Counted from the stretch's first letter, positions 46,758 to 54,035 are shown. The stretch: 64,000 nt of DNA from Meandrina meandrites (GCA_963693305.1 OY855907.1:39458856-39522855), one strand, 5' to 3'. Notes: a model not told the origin generated them from the letters alone. Translations and numbers: made by a program.

Positions 46758-46976
46758 TCACAGAAAGGTATCGTAATCATTTCCCTTCTTTTTCTCCTCT
46801 TCGATTCTCTTAAACTCTTGTTCTCTTCTTACGATCATTCGGTGATTATACTCACCGCATTCACATAAACCTCCTCCCTCAGGTATCCTTACTCCACAGG
46901 CGCAGTGTTCTTTCGGTAACATTAAATATATTATGACTGCAACCAGAATTTCTGCAAGAATGAGAGTTCTCCACAT
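46758..46976 (-). CDS. 72-residue single-pass protein with paired CxC motifs
   Basis: A membrane helix at about 5-20 (LILAEILVAVIIYLML), then CAC and CEC pairs at residues 25-27 and 38-40 around a Gly-rich turn, a probable zinc- or disulfide-binding knuckle, and a basic, charged tail. Family unknown. An exact TTAAAGAT box lies 17 nt upstream (46994-47001). Confidence 0.72.
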   Translation of the reverse strand: MWRTLILAEILVAVIIYLMLPKEHCACGVRIPEGGGLCECGEYNHRMIVRREQEFKRIEEEKKKGNDYDTFL

Positions 46977-46993
46977 TTTAAATAGGGGAGTAA

Positions 46994-47001
46994 ATCTTTA
47001 A
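46994..47001 (-). promoter_or_regulatory. TTAAAGAT box before the 72-codon gene
   Basis: Exact box 17 nt before the ATG at 46976. It overlaps the last codons of the upstream 318-codon gene, whose stop is at 46998-47000. Confidence 0.65.
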
Positions 47002-47954
47002 TCAATCTTATTTATAAGTATCATGCCGAACTTTTTATACCCCTCTCCCAAACCGTCAAATATGGTTCTAGCATCTGAGGTCTGTATAGACAGTTTTGTA
47101 TCTTTGTAAATATCTAAAACGGAGATAAAATTATACGTTTTCCAACCCTTGCCTGTGTTGGGTACCGTGATGTTAATATTATCGCTAAGACTCAGAAAGG
47201 GTGCGGGATTCAAAATGAACTGAACAGTACCGTTATCGTCTTCCTCATCAGGGGTCTTCAATCCATCGATCAGAGATATCGAGTAGACTCCCGGATTCTT
47301 GATCAGTATTCTCTCTTCGTCCTCCTCATTCACGATGAAATCGGAGGGATCACTCTGTCTGGTGTACCGAGTAAAATCCTCTGTTCCGTTTGCAAAGAAT
47401 CTTATGAAGCTATCATTGTTATGTTTGAGATAACCTTTGTAAAAGACTTTTTTGGGGACGGTTTCACTGATCTTTTGCAGAGTGATCGATTCTCTCTCAT
47501 CAACAGTTTTATTAACGTAATTGACATTCGCTGCGTAATCAACATCTGAGGGTTCAGGGGTCTTTACATTATGTATTGAATTCCCTCCCATATCGAGATC
47601 TCCCTTCCTGTTAACCTTCTCGTCGACGTAACTCTTATTGACTGCGTCTCTATCACCGACGGGATTGGCGAGGTTTACGATTCTCTTCAATTTGAGATCG
47701 AGATTCTTCGGTGTCTTCTTCTCCTTAATGTTATTATCTTTCTTCGAGTTAAGGGAATCGATCCTCTTCAAAATCTCCTCTCTCTGCATATAATCTTTCA
47801 AGTAAATACTTCCGGAGAGGATTATAACCCATTTAAGGTAGTATGTAATGCTTGTTGAGGGGTCATCCATATTGATAAAGTAACCGAACCCTGAGGAGAT
47901 ACCTATAAGAACAGAGGCGTCATAGATAGTCTTGAAGATCTTCTCTTTCGACAT
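46998..47954 (-). CDS. Membrane-anchored fibre-like protein, 318 residues
   Basis: Three parts. Residues 1-62 are a membrane module paralogous to the 71-residue protein at 46509-46724. Residues about 85-152 contain repeats typical of trimeric phage-type tail fibres: KRIVNLANPVGDRDAVNKSYV followed by GDLDMGGNSIHNVKTPEPSD and AANVNYVNK. Residues about 168-318 are beta-rich with motifs such as NPGVYSISLIDGL and an end typical of a jelly-roll head. The layout (anchor, shaft, head) suggests a host-attachment spike of a virus particle; this is inference from motif pattern. Two TTAAAGAT boxes lie upstream (47972-47987). Confidence 0.8.
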   Translation of the reverse strand: MSKEKIFKTIYDASVLIGISSGFGYFINMDDPSTSITYYLKWVIILSGSIYLKDYMQREEILKRIDSLNSKKDNNIKEKKTPKNLDLKLKRIVNLANPVGDRDAVNKSYVDEKVNRKGDLDMGGNSIHNVKTPEPSDVDYAANVNYVNKTVDERESITLQKISETVPKKVFYKGYLKHNNDSFIRFFANGTEDFTRYTRQSDPSDFIVNEEDEERILIKNPGVYSISLIDGLKTPDEEDDNGTVQFILNPAPFLSLSDNINITVPNTGKGWKTYNFISVLDIYKDTKLSIQTSDARTIFDGLGEGYKKFGMILINKID

Positions 47955-47971
47955 TTATCTTGATAGAGAAG

Positions 47972-47987
47972 ATCTTTAAATCTTTAA
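47972..47987 (-). promoter_or_regulatory. Double TTAAAGAT box before the fibre gene
   Basis: Two adjacent boxes (ATCTTTAAATCTTTAA on plus), the nearer 18 nt before the ATG at 47954. The gap from the upstream gene is only 29 bp, so the distal box overlaps that gene's end. Confidence 0.65.
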
Positions 47988-48358
47988 TACATCCCCATCT
48001 TCGGTATGGGAATCTTTGAGGGTTGAGGTCTTTCTATAACAGGGGGAGGATCGTCTTTTCTGTAACTCATAAACATATTGATCGCGGCCAATCCGAAACC
48101 GACAAGAGAGATCGCGGTTGCGAAAGAGATCTCAGGAATCCACCCCTCTGCTGTGAGATTCTTACTCTGCTCATCTCTCTCCTCCGGTTCAGTTGCCTTC
48201 TCAGCCTCACGTTTAATCTTCTCTTTCAACGCCTCTTTCGCACATTTATTATACTCGGCGAGTCTCTTTCCTGCGGCGACCTTCTTGGGATCTTTCTCTT
48301 TTGTTTTAACATTACTCTCAATGGGGGTCTTCGTGATCTGTTCAACATCATCCGACAT
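47984..48358 (-). CDS. 124-residue single-pass protein with Pro-rich tail
   Basis: A Lys/Glu-rich helical N-terminal two thirds, one membrane helix at about 77-97 (FATAISLVGFGLAAINMFMSY), and a short Pro-rich tail (PPPVIERPQPSKIPIPK). Family unknown; probably a virion membrane protein. The box CTCTTTAA (48377-48384 on plus) lies 18 nt upstream of the ATG. Confidence 0.73.
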   Translation of the reverse strand: MSDDVEQITKTPIESNVKTKEKDPKKVAAGKRLAEYNKCAKEALKEKIKREAEKATEPEERDEQSKNLTAEGWIPEISFATAISLVGFGLAAINMFMSYRKDDPPPVIERPQPSKIPIPKMGMY

Positions 48359-48376
48359 TTAGTTATTATTAAGCAT

Positions 48377-48384
48377 CTCTTTAA
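48377..48384 (-). promoter_or_regulatory. TTAAAGAG box before the 124-codon gene
   Basis: One mismatch to TTAAAGAT, 18 nt before the ATG at 48358. Confidence 0.55.
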
Positions 48385-48466
48385 TCAATCTTCACACCCT
48401 TCATTATTAATTTTCCGATAATGAAAGGCTTGAGATGCCAATAAGTAATGTAGTGAGGGATTCTTA

Positions 48467-48757
48467 TCAAGAGAACTCCTTCATCTCATCCTTCAGAGAG
48501 TCTTTCATCACTTGGTACTCGAAATCATCCACACATGAGTGAAATAGGGGAGTGAACCTCGAGTGCTGAACACCGTCGTACTCGAATGCCAAACCTTTAC
48601 CTTTTGGGGTGACTATGTCAGGGTTATAACCGTCCAACTCGAGGTTCTGATAAGTGCAAGGATTCTTCAACCAATCGGGTCTCACCGATTTGAACTCTTT
48701 TTTAAATAACTCTTGAAATATCTTTCTGCACTTCTCTTCATACACTCCGAATGACAT
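48467..48757 (-). pseudogene. PD-(D/E)xK-type nuclease, C-terminus frameshifted
   Basis: 96 codons with the pattern of a small restriction-type nuclease: FQELFKKEFKSVRPDWL, catalytic-type NLELDGYNPD (Asp42) and LAFEYDGVQH (Glu59), and a following helix with DSLKDEM. The frame stops soon after this helix. In the next reading frame, from about 48470 down to a stop at 48381, the DNA stays open and begins with an Ile-Arg-Ile-Pro motif as expected for the family's last strand. A one-base loss near 48470 therefore probably broke the gene. It may have acted in DNA processing or resolution. Confidence 0.6.
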
Positions 48758-48787
48758 GTTTAGTTAACTATTAAGAAATGTTTAAGC

Positions 48788-48818
48788 TAAGCTTAACTGC
48801 CTACTTAAGTTAAGCTTA
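48788..48818. terminator. Perfect 11-bp hairpin after the 165-codon gene
   Basis: Arms TAAGCTTAACT and its complement with a 9-nt loop, 20 bp after the stop of the 165-codon gene. A further partial copy (TTTAAGCTAAGCTT) overlaps the left arm. Candidate 3'-end signal. Confidence 0.6.
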
Positions 48819-48837
48819 ACATATTATTCAGTCACTA

Positions 48838-49335
48838 TTAAGAGTCTTCTTCATTCTCCTTAGAATTCTCCTCACTCGGTCTTAACTTTACGTGCTTAGC
48901 AACCTTAAAGAGTCCGCTAGCTAACGCTACCAATCTTCCTCCCTTCAGTACCAAGAGACCTGCAAAGTTACTCAGTTCACGTTTAACGAGATCATCGTTC
49001 TTCAAGTCTTCATTCAGTGCCTCCACATCATCCACGGGAATAACGTAGGAGATAAGAACGGATGCTGCAGAGATGGCTGACTCCACCAGACCACCGGTCA
49101 CTCTCTTTCCCATTACGGTCTTGTATCGATTGAAGTACTTCTCCACCTGTTTGGGAGAGAGTCTCTTAATATCTCCAAGACTCATCGCTTTACCGAGATA
49201 CTCCTCTGTCGATCCGAGTGAGGCGAGTATCGCGAGTGATTCTCTCTGAGTATCGAGATCTTCATCATCATCAGGGGTCTTAATCTCCTCTTTAACCTCG
49301 GGTATATCATCGATATAATCTTCAACGTTCGCCAT
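48838..49335 (-). CDS. 165-residue acidic protein with two hydrophobic segments
   Basis: Acidic N-terminus (residues 1-32, rich in Asp/Glu), a helical region with SLGDIKRLSPKQVEKYFNRYK, hydrophobic segments at about 82-101 (ESAISAASVLISYVIPV) and about 123-145 (FAGLLVLKGGRLVALASGLF), and an acidic tail. It lies directly downstream of the packaging ATPase, 22 bp away. Family unknown; its place between ATPase and nuclease suggests an assembly role. Boxes TTAAAGAT (touching the ATG) and TTAAAAGA (about 18 nt upstream) are present. Confidence 0.73.
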   Translation of the reverse strand: MANVEDYIDDIPEVKEEIKTPDDDEDLDTQRESLAILASLGSTEEYLGKAMSLGDIKRLSPKQVEKYFNRYKTVMGKRVTGGLVESAISAASVLISYVIPVDDVEALNEDLKNDDLVKRELSNFAGLLVLKGGRLVALASGLFKVAKHVKLRPSEENSKENEEDS

Positions 49336-49357
49336 CTTTAAATTACTAAGTCTTCTT

Positions 49358-49978
49358 TTAAACCGGTATCTCTAGATAACACTCAAACGGATATCTGAGG
49401 CAGAGACAGAGTCGAGCGTATCTCTCTGTTTTTAACAGTTTAAGAAATACTCTCTTCGTATCCGTGTCAAGATCTCCCCCGTAATCTTCGAACAGGGTCT
49501 TCATTCCGACCTGAGAGGGATTGTGAAAAGCGACCACGCAGGCGATGTTCTCTCGGAAGGGTTTAGCTATCGAGGTCAACTGCTGTGTTACCACCCATAC
49601 ACTCAATCCGTCGTGTCTTCCCGAGAAGGCGAGGTCGATAAATTTATTAGATCGATTCTTCAGGTCTTTGGAGACGGCGCAGTCGTCTAGAATTAAAAGG
49701 GTGTTTGTTCCCGAGAAGAGATATGACATTGCAGACAGAAGGTCGTTAATCTCTTCACTGTTACTCGAATCCGGAGAGAGGATGAAGAAGCGTTTATCAC
49801 CCTGTGCAAACCCTCGGTAGGTTCGGTTCTTCGCATAGGTCGGACAGATAAGAACAATGTACTCAAAGACCTTTCGGAAGAGTCCTCGTAACTTCTCTAT
49901 TAGGTACTCTGTCTTCCCGCAGTTGGTCGGTCCGGTTATGATCATGTTAAAGGGAATCTTATCTCGTAACTCATTCAT
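49358..49978 (-). CDS. A32-like DNA-packaging ATPase (FtsK/HerA type)
   Basis: 206 residues. Walker A GPTNCGKT at 16-23, Walker B TLLILDD at about 93-99, and a polar sensor motif WVVTQQL at about 128-134: the signature of the virus-type genome-packaging ATPases of Polintons, adintoviruses and large DNA viruses. It would pump element DNA into a preformed capsid. Length is normal for the family and all motifs are intact. It starts 4 nt after the stop of the candidate capsid gene. The box TTAAAATC (49996-50003) is 17 nt upstream, inside the capsid gene. Confidence 0.93.
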   Translation of the reverse strand: MNELRDKIPFNMIITGPTNCGKTEYLIEKLRGLFRKVFEYIVLICPTYAKNRTYRGFAQGDKRFFILSPDSSNSEEINDLLSAMSYLFSGTNTLLILDDCAVSKDLKNRSNKFIDLAFSGRHDGLSVWVVTQQLTSIAKPFRENIACVVAFHNPSQVGMKTLFEDYGGDLDTDTKRVFLKLLKTERYARLCLCLRYPFECYLEIPV

Positions 49979-49982
49979 TTGT

Positions 49983-51224
49983 TTAATATAGGATCGATTT
50001 TAACTCTGTGTTCATGATCTCCATAAATGCGTCAGCGACCACGAACATATGACATTGGATTTTCCCCGTTCCACCGACCTTCCTCTTGATCTCAAGTTTC
50101 ACTCCGTCTCGTGTTGTGTTTATGTGAAGACCTCCTCCGTGAATACCGTTGTCATAGAAGGTTCTCAAATCGATCCAGATAGCGAACTTGTCTGTGTAGA
50201 AATCCTCTTCCTTCACCTTGCCTGATCCACCCATTCGTCTCTTGATCGATTCCCAAAAGTCGGATGGTACCATCCCCTTTGAGAAGAGTCGGTTGGGCAT
50301 ACCGTCGATGTTGATGTTGATCGATTTAATGTCAGGATTGACAAACTTCTCAGAGTCTCGTTCTCCCTCTTTATAATCCTCTTCAAACAGACAGAGTATA
50401 CCCGTCATCGACTTTCTCGGAAGATTGATGTGCTCGTTAATTACGCTGCCGTCCGGTTTTGAGATGGGGAAACTTCTGTGAAGGATTACGTTCTCGTAGT
50501 AGAATCCTTTACCTACCTTATAGGAAGAGGCGGCCTCACTAGCCAAGTATTCACTCGTGATGCATCGATACTCCAACTCAATGTTAGTCAATTTATATGT
50601 CGGTGGTGTCTTCTCCTTCTCTTTTTTATCATGATTTAATATCTGATCGACCTTAGGTAGAGAGATCTCAAACAACAGAGGATGAGGAAGAGCCTTCGGA
50701 TAGAGAGCGCCGTGATCACTCAGTACGGGATGGTCGAGAGGTATAACGTATTTGGTGTTGTGAACTGTGGCGAGGGCGACCTCCTTTGCGTCAGTTGTGC
50801 TCTTATCCCCTGCAGGTGTACGAAGTTTTCTCATATTCTCGGATGAGATTCCCTGTTTTAATCTGTCATCTCTATCATCGAGAAATAGATCATGGTAGGT
50901 CTGAAAGAGATCATATCTCTCTGTGGTCTGAAGTGTCTCTCCTCCGAAAGAGACCTTGAGCTGTTTAACGAGGTTTCTTCCGATGTTATTGACGAGGGTG
51001 TTGTTTGCATGACCTCCGACTTTCAGGTTGAATAGAAGATTGACTGATCCCGGTACGATGACCACGTTGTCAGAGAGTTTGGGAATGTTTACGGTAATGT
51101 CCTCACCGGGATTCGCTGATGAGGGATTAAATGTGATCCTGTTGAGAGATGACTCCGCCTTAAGGCTGAACGGTTTTCTCGGTACTCGGTTCGGATTGAT
51201 AATCTCTGCGATAGCGTGCGACAT
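49983..51224 (-). CDS. Candidate major capsid protein, 413 residues
   Basis: Long, beta-rich protein with the layout of double-jelly-roll capsid proteins: an N-terminal strand series (RITFNPSSANPGEDITVNIP, then VPGSVNLLFNLKV, RNLVKQLKVSFGGETL), a central region with many Tyr/Phe and turns (HPLLFEISLPKVDQIL), and a second strand-rich half (SININIDGMPNRLF, FAIWIDLRTF, GLHINTTRDGVKLEI). No similarity search was possible; the call rests on length, strand pattern and its position just upstream of the packaging ATPase. It is transcribed away from the integrase from a shared 27-bp region. Confidence 0.65.
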   Translation of the reverse strand: MSHAIAEIINPNRVPRKPFSLKAESSLNRITFNPSSANPGEDITVNIPKLSDNVVIVPGSVNLLFNLKVGGHANNTLVNNIGRNLVKQLKVSFGGETLQTTERYDLFQTYHDLFLDDRDDRLKQGISSENMRKLRTPAGDKSTTDAKEVALATVHNTKYVIPLDHPVLSDHGALYPKALPHPLLFEISLPKVDQILNHDKKEKEKTPPTYKLTNIELEYRCITSEYLASEAASSYKVGKGFYYENVILHRSFPISKPDGSVINEHINLPRKSMTGILCLFEEDYKEGERDSEKFVNPDIKSININIDGMPNRLFSKGMVPSDFWESIKRRMGGSGKVKEEDFYTDKFAIWIDLRTFYDNGIHGGGLHINTTRDGVKLEIKRKVGGTGKIQCHMFVVADAFMEIMNTELKSILY

Positions 51225-51251
51225 TTTAAAAGAGAGAAAGATTATTTTTAA
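51225..51251. promoter_or_regulatory. Divergent promoter between capsid and integrase genes
   Basis: Only 27 bp separate the two ATGs. The gap starts and ends with TTTTAAA-type boxes in opposite directions, each about 17-20 nt from the far start codon, so both genes appear to use the element's TTAAA-box signal across each other. Confidence 0.55.
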
Positions 51252-51620
51252 ATGAGTAACGAGAGAATTTTTAAAAAGATTTACTACAGTCCGGAGGGTT
51301 ATTGGAAAGGGTACTCCGCTGTATCGAAGTTGGCTTCCGCGGCCAATGTTAGTGAGGGTAAGGCGAGAGATTGGTTGGAGAGACAGGCGATTTGGCAGAT
51401 CTATCTTCCTTCACCGAAGTATTTACCGAGACCTCATTGGAGTGTGAGTAGACCGAATGAGATTCACCAGGCGGATCTTCTATTTCTTCCTCACGATAGG
51501 GTGGGAAGAAAGACTTATAGATACGCGTTGGTTGTGATCGATGTTGCCTCAAGATATAAAGATGCTGAGGCGTTAACATCGAAAGAGAGTCAAGAGGTAT
51601 CGAAGGCCTTTGAGAGGATC
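51252..51620 (+). pseudogene. Polinton-type integrase, truncated
   Basis: N-terminal part of a retroviral-like (RVE) integrase typical of Maverick/Polinton elements: a helical N-terminal domain (YWKGYSAVSKLASAANVSE, then ARDWLERQAIWQIYLPSP), the first catalytic Asp in HQADLLFLPHDR (about residue 75), and VIDVASRYKDAEALTSK. Homology ends at about codon 123, before the second Asp and the Glu. The DNA then switches at 51620/51621 into antisense SAP-gene sequence and reads to a chance stop at 51650. It cannot integrate; the complete protein in relatives is, as I recall, much longer with a C-terminal domain. Confidence 0.88.
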
Positions 51621-51973
51621 CCCTCATCATTACAATCTTTACACATGTAAACTACTCGATCGTGAATGCATATACCGCAGTCTTTGCAACTTTTTTCACG
51701 TATTTTGTGAGAGCATTTTTTTTCAAATATTTCAATACCCTCAATCTTTACTGGCGCTGCCACTGATGTGGCGAGATTCCTCATCTGCGTTACTCTCGAT
51801 GGTGCGGGAATCGGGATATCAACCTCCGGTATAAATTGGTCATTCGCCGAGTAAAAAATTTCACTCTCCTCCTCTAACGCCTCGATCAGCTCCGCTTTAC
51901 GCATTCTGTAATAACCTTTGATACCTTTCTCCCTGGCAAGGACCTTCAACTCTTTGACTGATTTACCTTCCAT
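51621..51973 (-). pseudogene. Right-end SAP/Cys-His protein, truncated
   Basis: Starts inside the right terminal repeat with MEGKSVKELKVLAREKG, a SAP-like helix-loop-helix, followed by a linker (about residues 40-75) not present in the left gene, then the same first Cys-His units as the left gene. The frame continues past the rearrangement point 51621 for 10 codons of antisense integrase to 51590. Nucleotides 51621-51749 match 42237-42365 inverted with one mismatch (Cys instead of Phe). Most zinc units are lost. Confidence 0.8.
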
Positions 51974-52148
51974 ACTTATTAATCATCAAAGATTTCTTTA
52001 AGCTAAAATTTCACTTTCACATGAAGAATTTATCGAGGTTTTATCACGAGATGATCCGGGAAAATTTTGTCGAGGAATTAAGGGAGAATTTGAATTTGTC
52101 TCGGATGGAATTTAATGAAATGAGCTAGCTCTCTCTCTTTATACCTAC
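51926..52148 (-). repeat. Right terminal inverted repeat of the Polinton-like element
   Basis: 223 bp, reverse complement of 41681-41903. It contains the start and promoter-like box of the right SAP gene. Confidence 0.95.
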
Positions 52149-52155
52149 TAGAGCA

Positions 52156-52918
52156 ATGAACATTTCGTGGCGATTTCCATACCGCGGTTTGGAATTCAGT
52201 CCTGCGGAGATTGTTTCGATAAAGCGGTCACGTACAGATTCTAAATGCTTTCAGTTCGATCTTTTTTCAGTCCGAAAGATTGCCATTACTAGCGAGTGGG
52301 GGAAAAATGAAGCAAAGAACGCACTTTTCATCGAAATAAAAATTTCAAATAATCTCAATAAAGCTTACTTGGTACTGGAAGAATCTACTGGCAATGCGAA
52401 GGGAAATAATTCTGCAGCGATTCAGTGTCACTCAGCTCATTACTGCAACAAACGTGGGCAGTTTTCACTTTGCCTGTATCCGAGGTCATCTTCTTTGTTT
52501 CTCCATTGATTCTGGGCAGATTTTCTTGAATAAATCTTTTCGGAAGAGCCTCTCGTTACAGTCTAGGCCTTACGCAGGCGATTCTTGGCACCCGCCATGC
52601 ATGGCTAAAAGCATATCGCGTACCGGCCGTTGTTTAGCTTCTCACACATGTGAGTTTGCAGATCACGTATCGACGCCATGAATCATGCATCGTGCACGTG
52701 CTGAACAAATAAGTAGCGCGCTGATTGGCCACAACTATGACAAATTGTGCACGTGCTGAACAGTTTCTGCTCAACAGATTGGCTAAAAACATCAGACATT
52801 GTGTCGTCACGATCTACCTTACATTACATTACATTACTTACATTTCTACATTTTGGAGCGTTTGTGAGATTTTTTCCGCACATACAAATCTTCTCACGGC
52901 TCTATAATCTGCCGCCTC
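52156..52918. other. Right flank of the Polinton inside the 1.6-kb element; no gene
   Basis: The open frames 52156-52509 and 52394-52681 have no recognisable domain. An ACATT microsatellite lies at about 52821-52846. Confidence 0.45.
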
Positions 52919-52950
52919 GTCAGGCCTTCTGGTCTTCCAGAAGGCCTGAC
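52919..52950. repeat. Terminal 14-bp hairpin of the 1.6-kb element
   Basis: Perfect stem GTCAGGCCTTCTGG with a TCTT loop, 10 nt before the junction with module A. The position matches the 3' hairpin of rolling-circle (Helitron/Helentron) elements. Confidence 0.85.
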
Positions 52951-52960
52951 TCGTTGGCAA

Positions 52961-54035
52961 TAAAAGGAATATGGATTAATGAAAAAGACGAAATAGTGAA
53001 TTGCTAATGATTTGAGTGTGAAATACAAAAAATCCATATGGTACCGAAAGAACCGGAAAACTGATTTTGCAATATTGAGGGAAGAGTGGGATTCCTGTGG
53101 GCATTTACATAAGGCCTGTTTTAGCCTAAGATGTGCAATGAATTTTTTTTTTTAAACTTTGTTTGAATGTTATGTCACATAAATCAAAAGACATTTTGCA
53201 CTGGGAGAAAGGAAAATAACTGAAAATGGGGTTCATATTAGTTAACTTCCAGCTTAGGTAAGTTCGGTGATGACTGACTTGCTGCTGCCCGGTACGAAAA
53301 CCCTAGAAAACCCTGTGGGAAAAAATAAAGGGAACGTACTCTCCTCATCGAAGGCTGAGCGCACTACCCCTGGAGATGGGGCCAATCAAATACCGAATTA
53401 ATTTAAACTATATTTATAAATATGTGTCAAGTCCACAATATTGTTCAGACGTGCAAGTGTCCTGAGCTGTGCCACTGACTGAGCTCCACCAAGGCATGTC
53501 AGAGGTAATCCAACAACTGATAGCAGGACAGACAGGCATCTCCAAATCAGCTGGACCATGCAAAAACAGAGAAATAACGAAACAATGAATGAGAAAGGGT
53601 GATGATTTTCTGGGTGGGATATGGGCAAATAAATTTTTAAATGAGATCAGTAGTTGTACATAAGCTATATTCCATAGTGGTTAAACCACATACAGTATTC
53701 AATGACCACCCAGGGCCAATGAAAGGAAAATCCTATTGCAGCCAACCCACGTGAGTTGATGTGAAAGACAAAATATTCTGTTTAGTCAATCGAAGCCAAA
53801 CATAATACCATTGAGAAACTACAAAAGCAGCAGAAAAAAACAGGGCACCCAAAGGGTACATGTGTGGGATACAATGTTGCGATTCATCTGCATAACTCAC
53901 TTGTATAAGTTATTTACATAATTTTCTTTTCTTTTCAACAAATGCATACTGATTATAGCGCACCATTGAAGGGAAGTGCTTTAACATTCAGTTACAGTGC
54001 TTTTACAGCTAGACAAGGATATGGCTGTAACCAAT
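52961..54035. repeat. Megasatellite module A, copy 4, right part
   Basis: Resumes module A at TAAAAGGAATATGG. It shares with copy 5 the variants CAGCTGGACC and TTTAAACTATAT, which differ from copies 1-3 (CAGCTCGACC, TTTAAGCTATAT). Confidence 0.9.

Larger units (their letters stand above)
41681..52148. mobile_element. Polinton/Maverick-like viral element lacking DNA polymerase
   Basis: 10,468 bp bounded by 223-bp inverted repeats that I read as identical, starting GTAGGTATAAAGAGAGAG. A direct repeat TAGAGCA flanks it (41674-41680 and 52149-52155); Polintons typically make 6-bp duplications, so one base may be chance. Gene content: Polinton-type integrase (truncated), A32-like packaging ATPase, candidate capsid protein, fibre-like protein, nuclease, several membrane proteins and two SAP/Cys-His-repeat proteins. 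Complete Polintons are usually 15-20 kb with protein-primed DNA polymerase B and a cysteine protease; neither is seen. The junction at 51620/51621 shows that an internal rearrangement removed part of the element. Confidence 0.9.
40842..52960. mobile_element. 1.6-kb Helentron-like element carrying the Polinton insertion
   Basis: The intact site in other A copies reads GCGTAATAAAAGG; here 12.1 kb separate GCGTAA from TAAAAGG with no target duplication (ambiguity of 2 bp). Removing the Polinton-like element leaves about 1.64 kb without coding capacity. Its right end has a perfect 14-bp stem with a TCTT loop (52919-52950) about 10 nt from the junction. An 11-bp inverted repeat TGCCAACGAGT lies 23 nt inside the left end (40865-40875) and at the extreme right (52949-52959). 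No duplication, a terminal hairpin and asymmetric inverted ends suggest a Helitron2/Helentron-type non-autonomous element; the usual CTRR end is absent. Confidence 0.5.

Noticed and set aside
48400..48425. An 8-bp inverted repeat TTCATTAT/ATAATGAA downstream of the nuclease frame as a further 3'-end hairpin
   Set aside because: It lies within the shifted continuation of the nuclease frame and is shorter and less perfect than the three hairpins kept.
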